Source: Eubacterium sp. (GTDB lineage Bacteria > Bacillota > Clostridia > Lachnospirales > Lachnospiraceae). Taken from it: a stretch of 7,117 nt of DNA. Where the stretch lies: NCBI GenBank assembly GCA_003520145.1, contig DOVJ01000101.1:1-7117 (forward strand), written 5' to 3'. The position numbers and the translations under genes were made by a program. This document shows, piece after piece, positions 1 to 6,081 of the stretch. The stretch's first letter is position 1. Each line of letters begins with the position of its first letter. The notes under the pieces were generated by a model. That model worked only from the letters and a program-made list of their open reading frames with translations. It was not told the DNA's origin and ran no database searches.

Positions 1-142
1 TGTGGAATATAAGTCCATCATAGAACTTCTCATTAACGAGTTTTACAAAGTTCTCAACTGTTGCAGGTGCTATATCCGGATAAAGCTCCGCCTTGATTAC
101 ACCCTTTCCTGCGATATTAAACTGTACTATTGGATTTGACAT
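1..142 (-). CDS. Cyclophilin-type peptidyl-prolyl cis-trans isomerase, N-terminal part (cut by window edge)
   Basis: Reading the minus strand from ATG at 142-140 gives 47 residues that run off the left edge. The start MSNPIVQFNIAGKG is followed by the first conserved cyclophilin block: APATVENFVKL at residues 29-39, then FYDGLIFH at about 40-47, matching the family pattern P-x-T-V-x-N-F ... F-Y-D-G-x-x-F-H-R. The catalytic arginine would be the next residue, outside the window. Cyclophilins isomerise Xaa-Pro bonds to help protein folding. There is no signal peptide, so this is probably a cytoplasmic PpiB-like single-domain enzyme (usually about 170 residues). An AGGAAAGG ribosome site lies at 154-161, 11 nt before the ATG. 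It is 65 nt downstream of the M50 protease gene on the same strand with no clear terminator between, so read-through is possible. Its base composition resembles the CapA region more than the ABC genes. The family call is firm; the exact symbol is not. Confidence 0.88.
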   Translation of the reverse strand, partial: MSNPIVQFNIAGKGVIKAELYPDIAPATVENFVKLVNEKFYDGLIFH

Positions 143-207
143 ATCTAAATAATCCTTTCCTAAATTGAGACTTTACGTGTCTATGAGACATTTTATCATA
201 TATCATC

Positions 208-630
208 TCAAATATCTATAGCTTTTTTCAAACTACGATATTCGTTCATATCGTTGCCTCGAACAAATGGCAACAAAGAAAATACTGCCATCGAAATATT
301 GAAAGAAACACTGTAATCCATGGCAATACCACTAATCCCCGGTACAAAACGCACAATTACTGCTATAAGTATATTCATCAGCGCACCCGAAAAGAAGAAT
401 ACACTTCCACTTCTCTTACCCTTTACAGTTACTGGATAAACCGCAACATATCCCGGTCCAACCATTGGCGACACACTCACTTTACCTATATGAAGAGCAA
501 AGAATTCGTCTCCTGCCTTGAATCTCGCAACCTTTATTCTCAAAAAAAGCGCCGATAAAAGATGAGCCACTTCATGCAAAAACATACTGAGCCACGTGAC
601 TATATATATCTTTATGATCAATACTATCAT
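208..630 (-). CDS. Small M50 (site-2 protease-like) membrane metallopeptidase
   Basis: A 140-residue integral membrane protein. The zinc motif HEVAH is at residues 19-23 in a hydrophobic N-terminal helix, giving two His ligands and the catalytic Glu20. A second hydrophobic segment at about 77-95 carries FSGALMNILIA, like the A-G-P-x-x-N block of the family. A third at about 108-121 leads into SLLPF-VRGND, where Asp127 is the likely third zinc ligand (usually within an LDG or NDG motif). M50 enzymes cut membrane-spanning segments of other proteins inside the bilayer. The protein is minimal, with no PDZ or CBS domain. I chose ATG at 630 rather than TTG at 642: GGAG at 637-640 sits 6 nt before the ATG, and that ATG overlaps the upstream ABC stop as ATGA, implying translational coupling. 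As the last gene of the cassette it probably processes a protein or peptide handled by the two ABC proteins; the anchored 166-residue protein is one candidate. The substrate is inference. Confidence 0.85.
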   Translation of the reverse strand: MIVLIIKIYIVTWLSMFLHEVAHLLSALFLRIKVARFKAGDEFFALHIGKVSVSPMVGPGYVAVYPVTVKGKRSGSVFFFSGALMNILIAVIVRFVPGISGIAMDYSVSFNISMAVFSLLPFVRGNDMNEYRSLKKAIDI

Positions 631-2279
631 TGAAATCTCCAATCGTATACCTTTTTCATATATTGTCTCATTATCCAGGCTTCAATCCCATAAGTCAGAC
701 TGAATATCATGCAAAATACAATTGGCCACATTATAGCACCTCGGTCATCCAATCGATTTACTGTTTTTATACCATACCATATGGCAATTGCACACATTGT
801 AAGTTTCAGCACTCTTCCGTTGGACGTACTGACCATATATGAAGTAATATCATCCCTGTCATAATCATAATTACGAAGCGAAAGGAGTTTTTCCTTGTTG
901 ATTTTCATGTATATAAACAGATATATTACGTCTGCAAGGACTATAACAACAATCACCCTAAGAAATACATATATTACACTGATACAGTCTCCCATCCCTT
1001 TGAGAGTCCGAATATCATCCATAAAACCCGAATACCTCACCCTTGCGTCGCTGTCACATAGCAAGTAATAGTATTCGGAATTAATAAAATCCGTGAGTCC
1101 CTTATTGTTTTTAAAGACAACCACTGCATAACTCACTTCATATAGATTGCAAAGTTCTTTTGCACAGGCTTCATATTCTTCACTCTCTATACCAAAGCAG
1201 TACTCCTCGATTTCTATATGAATCTTACGCTCATTATCATACCATTCAAGCGGATATATAGAGAAAGACTCTTCGTCATGATATCCAAGCCCCTTTATAG
1301 AACACGGTATCTTTTCAAGCAATTTCTCAAATTCATCTCTTGTCATACCTCCAGTTGAATTGTTCTTCTGATTATTAAGATCCTTATATAAGCTGATATA
1401 TGTATCTTCTTCTATTTTTCCCGCTAAACCAGGCATCAATATAGCGCTAACCCAACTTCTACTCTGAACACTATCATACCTGAGAGAATCCATTGCAGCT
1501 TTTATATGCAGATACTTATCGTTACACTCATATATCCTATCAGCATTATTATTCATAATATTGACTTCATAATCTGATACCTTCTGTATATAGACGTACA
1601 GGATCAATCCCGCTAACAATACACTTACAAAGTTAAATCCTATAAGCCGATAAAATATGTGTTTATCCTTCTTTATTTCCCTAAAATCAAGTTTACCGCT
1701 GTTGGTAGTTGCATCACTGTTACAAGTGATCTTTTGATCCTTTATAACATAAATCTTGTCAGCGATTCTTTGCATTCTTGAATCATGAGATATGATAACA
1801 ATAGCCTTAGTCTTTGAAAACTCTTTAAGCATAGAGGCCACCTTCATAACCTTATCGTTATCAAGATCATTCGTAGGTTCATCGATTATCACAATCTTCT
1901 CATCAGAAAATAAGCCTCTTAACAGATAAACAAGCCTTTTTTCACCACCGCTTAAGCCAAATGGATTCTTATCAAGTAAAAAGCCAAAATCAAGAGCTAT
2001 AAGTCTTTCTTTAATATCCTGATTACGCTTTTTATCACAACTCATGGATATATTCATAAGAACATCCATAAATCCCATAGCCACTCTACTATTCTGATCC
2101 ACATAGACCATATCATGCACTATATTCTTATCATTCAAAAAAGCATTGCGAACAAGAGTACTTTTTCCACTTCCGTTCATCCCCTTTATAAGCGTGATGC
2201 TTTCTAATTCCACATCTATGCTGCCTTCATCAAGAAGCCTGCGCTTTTTATATACTAGTTCATCATAATAGAGTCTCAT
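627..2279 (-). CDS. MacB-like ABC transporter, ATPase fused to permease (second, shorter partner)
   Basis: A 550-residue protein. The N-terminal ATPase (about 1-185) is intact: Walker A GMNGSGKST at 33-41, Q-loop Gln62, signature LSGGE at 109-113, Walker B with D-loop IVIIDEPTNDLD at 129-140, switch His165 in ISHDS. A first membrane helix at about 211-231 is followed by an extracytoplasmic domain of some 200 residues, then helices at about 432-457, 488-506 and 514-536. This ATPase-TM-ectodomain-TM-TM-TM order is that of MacB-type (type VII) ABC proteins, which work as dimers and drive substrate export or pull on envelope partners. The ectodomain lacks the usual MacB-type G-R-x-P ... N-E-I-V motif and carries six cysteines (252, 326, 361, 372, 377, 408), so it has diverged from its partner. 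Its ATG overlaps the stop of the preceding 650-residue ABC gene as TAATG, and only a weak ribosome site is seen, which suggests coupled translation. Most likely it forms a heterodimer with that protein. Substrate unknown. Confidence 0.88.
   Translation of the reverse strand: MRLYYDELVYKKRRLLDEGSIDVELESITLIKGMNGSGKSTLVRNAFLNDKNIVHDMVYVDQNSRVAMGFMDVLMNISMSCDKKRNQDIKERLIALDFGFLLDKNPFGLSGGEKRLVYLLRGLFSDEKIVIIDEPTNDLDNDKVMKVASMLKEFSKTKAIVIISHDSRMQRIADKIYVIKDQKITCNSDATTNSGKLDFREIKKDKHIFYRLIGFNFVSVLLAGLILYVYIQKVSDYEVNIMNNNADRIYECNDKYLHIKAAMDSLRYDSVQSRSWVSAILMPGLAGKIEEDTYISLYKDLNNQKNNSTGGMTRDEFEKLLEKIPCSIKGLGYHDEESFSIYPLEWYDNERKIHIEIEEYCFGIESEEYEACAKELCNLYEVSYAVVVFKNNKGLTDFINSEYYYLLCDSDARVRYSGFMDDIRTLKGMGDCISVIYVFLRVIVVIVLADVIYLFIYMKINKEKLLSLRNYDYDRDDITSYMVSTSNGRVLKLTMCAIAIWYGIKTVNRLDDRGAIMWPIVFCMIFSLTYGIEAWIMRQYMKKVYDWRFQ
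637..640 (-). promoter_or_regulatory. Ribosome binding site deciding the M50 protease start
   Basis: GGAG on the minus strand lies 6 nt before ATG 630-628, inside the 3' end of the upstream ABC gene. A TTG at 642-640 in the same frame would overlap this site and have no ribosome site of its own, so the ATG in the ATGA overlap is preferred. Confidence 0.7.
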
Positions 2280-4231
2280 TATAATCTTTCAGCCCTCTTC
2301 TTCATTATAACGTTGAATATAAGTATCGCGATATAACAGCATACAAGATCAGCAGCAACCCATGCTGGAACAATAGCATTAGTCATGTCTTTTCTGATAT
2401 CATAGATATCCTTCACACAGCTTGAATACCACGCTAATACTATCATGAGCATCAATCCTATAGCCATAGCACCATTAGTCAGCATATAATAATATCTATA
2501 TATCTTCTTTCTGTTAACAAAGTAATTACTGTACTCCCTAAGTGTTCCATAGTTATACTTCATAGAAGAATAATTAACTAACAACAAAACGCAGATAACT
2601 ATCAAAGTTATCAAAGCATTTTTCTTAAGCATATCAGTCAGTCTTTCCTTCATCATCTTATTATGAGCATACTCCTGCGTTATATTACTTTGATATCCGA
2701 CAGATCCGTTGTATTCATAAAGTTTATCTATAACGTCCTGTTCACGCTCAGGATCTATGATAATAAAGACGTTCAAAAGCATATCATATGCCTCTTCATC
2801 AATTACCATATCACCCCCTTCTTCATCCGAATAATACCCCATAAACCTCTTATAATTATCCATAAGGATATTCTTTATGTCATAAACGTTTGATTTATCT
2901 ATACTGTAGTATGTGCTATCATAATCATCGCCGTTATATGATACTATCAGGCCCTTGCCATTACCACCAAGAACACCACTAACTACAAAATCACGCGTCA
3001 CCCCTCTTTCTTCATATCGGATAATGGTACCTATTGCATCTTCATATGACTCAAAGTCTTTTCCACTTATTTCCCTCAACGTGTCATAATCAAGCACAAT
3101 TTCATTTGTGTTATCTGACGGATATCTACCAACAAGTTCAAAAACACTCGTGTTAAAATAATTTGTCAAGTAATAAAGATTCCTGAAATTCTCATATACA
3201 AAAAAAGGCATCGTGAATGATTCCTTTTTTCCCTCAGAAGCAATTCTGCTACGATCCTCAACTGCGAAAATATCTCCTATGATAACTTCCTTTACGCCAT
3301 CTATCTCAAGAATATGTTCAATATCTGCGCTTTTTATCTTCTTTCCGGTATGTTTTAACATGATTCCCCTGTATGAAGCATATTCTTTATTCACATCATC
3401 AAACTTATCCGTAAAATTATGTACACAGATAACATTGTCAGGGATTTTCTTTGGAGGCACAGGGACATTCTCCCTTACATACGATGAATTATATGAAGTT
3501 AGGAAAGATGAAACAAACGCTAGTATAACAACCGTTGCAAAGAAAGCAAGGTTTTTCAGCGATTTCATCATTATATCGCCATAACCTTTAATCGTCATCT
3601 TATCAGCTGTACTTTTTTTATCTTCAACTATCTCTTTATATCTGACAACACGACCTGCTTCATAAACATAATCAACATCCGACTTTATATCAAACCTGTC
3701 ATCATGGGATACCACGATTATAACCTTATGATTCCTTATACTTTCAAGCAATTCCTTAACAACTTCTACCGAATCATCATCGAGATGATTGGTAGGCTCA
3801 TCAAGTATCAAGTATTTTCTATCCTTCATAAAGGCTGTTATAAAGTTAATCTTAACGCTTTCTCCACCCGAAAGACTTTTATACTTCCTATCAAGAATAC
3901 TCTCATCAAAGCCAAACCGTTCCAAAAGTCTCCTAAGCTTTACACTATCGAGACGATTACCCCTCGAGATAAAATCTCCAACCTTCACATCTATCGGATA
4001 CCGATACTGACTCATATACGAAAAAAGACTGTTTCGGTCCTTTTCATACAATTCCTTCTCTTTGTCATCAAATTCGATATTCTCATGTCCGAAAAGTATC
4101 GTCTCAATCAAAGTAGTCTTACCACACCCAACTTCTCCCATGATCCGATATATTCCGTTATATGTAAAATCCATATTGATATCAGCTACATCTATGGATT
4201 TATTTTTTATCCTAAGCCCATTTATCTTCAT
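2279..4231 (-). CDS. MacB-like ABC transporter, ATPase fused to permease (first, longer partner)
   Basis: A 650-residue protein. ATPase domain about 1-200: Walker A GEVGCGKTT at 32-40, Q-loop Gln75, signature LSGGE at 120-124, Walker B with D-loop YLILDEPTNHLD at 140-151, switch His176 in VSHDD. All catalytic elements are present, so it should hydrolyse ATP. A membrane helix at about 227-247 precedes an ectodomain of roughly 290 residues containing GRYPSDNTNEIVL (368-380) and FVVSGVLGG (415-423), typical of MacB/FtsX-type periplasmic core domains. Three more helices follow at about 538-556, 585-604 and 618-643. Natural ATPase-permease fusions of this layout belong to the MacB group. No HlyD-type adaptor gene is nearby, as expected in a Gram-positive. 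An AGAAAGGG ribosome site at 4241-4248 stands 9 nt before the ATG. The stop codon overlaps the next ABC start by one base. The paired arrangement points to a heterodimer. Export of a peptide or lipoprotein, or removal of a toxic peptide, are both possible. Confidence 0.9.
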   Translation of the reverse strand: MKINGLRIKNKSIDVADINMDFTYNGIYRIMGEVGCGKTTLIETILFGHENIEFDDKEKELYEKDRNSLFSYMSQYRYPIDVKVGDFISRGNRLDSVKLRRLLERFGFDESILDRKYKSLSGGESVKINFITAFMKDRKYLILDEPTNHLDDDSVEVVKELLESIRNHKVIIVVSHDDRFDIKSDVDYVYEAGRVVRYKEIVEDKKSTADKMTIKGYGDIMMKSLKNLAFFATVVILAFVSSFLTSYNSSYVRENVPVPPKKIPDNVICVHNFTDKFDDVNKEYASYRGIMLKHTGKKIKSADIEHILEIDGVKEVIIGDIFAVEDRSRIASEGKKESFTMPFFVYENFRNLYYLTNYFNTSVFELVGRYPSDNTNEIVLDYDTLREISGKDFESYEDAIGTIIRYEERGVTRDFVVSGVLGGNGKGLIVSYNGDDYDSTYYSIDKSNVYDIKNILMDNYKRFMGYYSDEEGGDMVIDEEAYDMLLNVFIIIDPEREQDVIDKLYEYNGSVGYQSNITQEYAHNKMMKERLTDMLKKNALITLIVICVLLLVNYSSMKYNYGTLREYSNYFVNRKKIYRYYYMLTNGAMAIGLMLMIVLAWYSSCVKDIYDIRKDMTNAIVPAWVAADLVCCYIAILIFNVIMKKRAERL

Positions 4232-4284
4232 AAATCAATACCCTTTCTATTATGCTCACACCCTGCAGATAAATATGTAGTATA

Positions 4285-4785
4285 TTAATAAGCTGCTAAA
4301 TCAAGTACCACAAGTGATGGATCATCTATAAAATTCGCCTTATCCACTCTCAAATGATAAATACTCTTATTATAATTATAGCCTATTTCACATTCTCCAT
4401 AATGTTGTGGTCCATTCCCATTAGTAGCACCATCGTACAAATAAAACACATTATCATACGGACCCTCATCTGTCTTTTTCCAACTAACAGTATAATAAGT
4501 ACCTGTATGTCCATATTTCTGATACATACCCATATATATATCACCACCTATCATATAAAATGACGCCGTACGTATTCTTCTATAGTTGAAGTCAAGTTCA
4601 ACCGTACTTCCTGATTGAGGAGTTTCATTTGCACGATACCCCGAATGAAAATATTCATTCACCCAACGCTTAATATCACTTTTATTATCCCATCTACTAA
4701 GCACAACACCAACAACTGTAGCAATTAACGTCAAAACCGCAACTATCAGCATCCAATCTAAAATCCTCGCTTTAATTGTTTTCAT
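4285..4785 (-). CDS. Membrane-anchored extracytoplasmic protein of unknown family
   Basis: I do not recognise this 166-residue protein. It begins MKTIKARILD, then a single hydrophobic helix at about 11-30, then a soluble region of about 135 residues rich in Tyr, Gly and Asn, e.g. GGDIYMGMYQKYGHTGTYY (80-98) and the end LVVLDLAAY. Basic residues before the helix (Lys3, Lys6, Arg8) predict the N-terminus inside and the bulk outside (type II). No lipobox or obvious signal-peptidase site is seen. It has two cysteine-free halves except for Cys132, so no disulfide is expected. I place the start at ATG 4785 (GGAGG 6 nt upstream); a TTG directly before it is too close to that site. It is the first gene of the cassette and follows the promoter at 4831-4861, 53 nt ahead of the ABC genes. 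It could be the exported or cleaved substrate, a transporter accessory, or a sensor or immunity protein; the sequence does not decide. Confidence 0.8.
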   Translation of the reverse strand: MKTIKARILDWMLIVAVLTLIATVVGVVLSRWDNKSDIKRWVNEYFHSGYRANETPQSGSTVELDFNYRRIRTASFYMIGGDIYMGMYQKYGHTGTYYTVSWKKTDEGPYDNVFYLYDGATNGNGPQHYGECEIGYNYNKSIYHLRVDKANFIDDPSLVVLDLAAY

Positions 4786-4791
4786 CAAAAA

Positions 4792-4796
4792 CCTCC
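4792..4796 (-). promoter_or_regulatory. Ribosome binding site of the 166-residue protein gene
   Basis: GGAGG on the minus strand, 6 nt before ATG 4785-4783. The adjacent in-frame TTG (4788-4786) would leave only 3 nt of spacing, so the ATG is the better start. Confidence 0.8.
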
Positions 4797-4802
4797 ATAA
4801 TT

Positions 4803-4856
4803 AAAATTTCCGCAGGGTACGAACAATAAAATTCTACCACCCCCCCCGGAAATTTT
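4803..4856. repeat. Perfect 10-bp inverted repeat bracketing the -10 of the cassette promoter
   Basis: AAAATTTCCG at 4803-4812 is the exact reverse complement of CGGAAATTTT at 4847-4856, with 34 nt between and arm centres 44 bp apart (about four helical turns). One arm abuts the -35 and the other lies in the early transcribed leader. It may be a paired operator. Alternatively, in RNA reading through from the CapA genes it could form a hairpin, with GGG and CCC next to the stem, as a weak attenuator. The U-rich tail (UUUUAAUU) is poor for an intrinsic terminator. Confidence 0.55.
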
Positions 4857-4861
4857 GTCAA
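4831..4861 (-). promoter_or_regulatory. Predicted sigma-70/SigA-type promoter of the ABC-protease cassette, with G8 spacer tract
   Basis: On the minus strand a consensus -35 TTGACA (4861-4856) is followed after 19 nt by TAGAAT (4836-4831), preceded by TGG, which makes an extended -10. The expected transcription start is near 4822-4827, giving a leader of about 40 nt before ATG 4785. The spacer holds eight consecutive G (4847-4840). Nineteen nt is longer than the usual 17, so loss or gain of G by slippage could change promoter strength. The call rests on sequence match only. Confidence 0.68.
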
Positions 4862-4878
4862 GGCTTTTTTATGATTTT

Positions 4879-6081
4879 TCAGTCTTTATATAATTCCCCG
4901 AATACTTCCTTTGCAAGCTCCTTGCAGTATGCCCATGTAAATGTACTTGATACATAGTTAAGATTAGCAAGTTCTTCGGAATAATCCTGTATTCTGTACA
5001 CAGCAAGCTTCTTATAGCCTCTCTGCTTATGTGTTATGAGTGGCTGAACACCATACTCTTTGATTGAGACACAGCCCTCTGCATCGTTAGCTATTGTAAC
5101 CTGCGCCATAGCGCCAAGCATAGTCTTGTTCTGGTCCTGACCAGACACATAATTACCAACTGAATAGTAACACAGAAGCTTGTGGCCGTCTTTACCTTCC
5201 ACCCACCTTACAGGCTCTACAACATGCGGATGAGCACCAAGGATCAAATCCACGCCGTTATCAGCAAAGAATGTTGCCCACTCCTCTTCATCAGGAGTTA
5301 TCGACGTATCATACTCGATGCCCCAGTGCGGGCACACGATCACGAAGTCTGCAAGTTCTTTGGCGCGCTTTATATCAGCCGCGCACTTCTCTTTATCGAG
5401 AACATTTACTATATAAGGCATGTCCGAAGGAATCGGGATACCGTTGGTTCCATAGGTGTAGTTGAGGATTGCGACCGTTATATCGCCCTTCTTATAGGTG
5501 TAGATATAATTGTCATAGCGCTCCTTGGACTCATTGATTCCGAGGTACGAGATATCCGGATAGTTCTCCTTCCAGAAGTTGATGTTGTTAAGGACGCCAG
5601 TCTTGCCCATATCAAGCGTGTGATTCGTCGCCTGAAGGATGACATTGAAGCCAGCCTTCACAAGAGCATCACCCACCTCAAAAGGACCGTTGAACATCGG
5701 ATAACCACTAAGACCAAGGTCTTTGCCGCCTAAGATAACCTCCTCGTTCACAAGCGCAAGGTCTGATGCCTTAACCTCATCAGTTATCGCAGTAAAGAGA
5801 TGATCATAGTTATAAGTTCCATCGTCTGCAAGTGCAGAAGCGTGAACATTTTCATGAAGAAGGATATCTCCAACCATCACAAGCTTAATCTCAGTAGGAG
5901 TTACCGTCTTCTTAGTAGTCACCTCCTGAGTGGTTTTCTCTGCCGTAGTCGCCGCATCAGTCTCGTAGGCACTTGAGAGAACATCATAGCGGCTTGTCTC
6001 AACCTTAGCGCATCCACCAAGGATCGTCGCACCAGCAAGGAGGATTGCAAAACCTCTCTTAATGCTGCTTCTTATATGCAT
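4879..6081 (-). CDS. CapA family (PGA_cap) lipoprotein, metallophosphatase fold
   Basis: A complete 400-residue protein. N-terminal signal: basic residues, a hydrophobic stretch FAILLAGATI, then lipobox LGGC with Cys24 as the lipidated residue. A Thr-rich linker spans about 26-61, and the CapA domain runs from about 62. Metallophosphatase-type motifs appear in order: MVGD (69-72) with His76, Asn112-x-Glu114, ATNHTLD (151-157), CPHWG (250-254), GAHPHV (282-287). CapA/PgsA proteins are linked to poly-gamma-glutamate capsule assembly, but most family members in clostridia lie outside cap operons and their reaction is unsettled; no capB/capC is visible here. I chose ATG 6081, with AGGAGG 9 nt upstream, over an in-frame GTG at 6099 that has no ribosome site and would put six extra residues before the signal. 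It overlaps the preceding paralogue by 23 nt. It likely sits on the outer face of the membrane. Family call firm, function uncertain. Confidence 0.9.
   Translation of the reverse strand: MHIRSSIKRGFAILLAGATILGGCAKVETSRYDVLSSAYETDAATTAEKTTQEVTTKKTVTPTEIKLVMVGDILLHENVHASALADDGTYNYDHLFTAITDEVKASDLALVNEEVILGGKDLGLSGYPMFNGPFEVGDALVKAGFNVILQATNHTLDMGKTGVLNNINFWKENYPDISYLGINESKERYDNYIYTYKKGDITVAILNYTYGTNGIPIPSDMPYIVNVLDKEKCAADIKRAKELADFVIVCPHWGIEYDTSITPDEEEWATFFADNGVDLILGAHPHVVEPVRWVEGKDGHKLLCYYSVGNYVSGQDQNKTMLGAMAQVTIANDAEGCVSIKEYGVQPLITHKQRGYKKLAVYRIQDYSEELANLNYVSSTFTWAYCKELAKEVFGELYKD

Noticed and set aside
178..190. Small hairpin TGTCT-ATG-AGACA between the M50 and cyclophilin genes
   Set aside because: The stem is only 5 bp and no T-run follows on the minus strand, so it is not supportable as a terminator. 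I also found no properly spaced -35/-10 pair for a separate cyclophilin promoter.
3704..4288. Plus-strand open frame of 194 codons
   Set aside because: It lies opposite the ATPase domain of the 650-residue ABC protein, whose Walker motifs are intact; the low-complexity translation looks like antisense of an AT-rich gene.
208..4785. Lantibiotic or epipeptide cluster
   Set aside because: No radical SAM enzyme, lanthionine synthetase or recognisable short precursor peptide is present; only the M50 plus ABC combination is shared.
4762..4840. Tiny leader peptide reading through the 5' region (GTG near the G run, or ATG at 4797)
   Set aside because: The short frames lack a properly spaced ribosome site, and the GGAGG serves the 166-residue protein; there is no sign of coding constraint.
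4803..4856. Invertible promoter flipped by a recombinase
   Set aside because: Arms of 10 bp with only 34 nt between are too close for known site-specific inversion, and no recombinase gene is in the window.
5182..5733. Plus-strand open frame of 183 codons
   Set aside because: It lies entirely opposite the well-supported CapA lipoprotein gene, has no family resemblance and no convincing ribosome site; it is a shadow of that gene.
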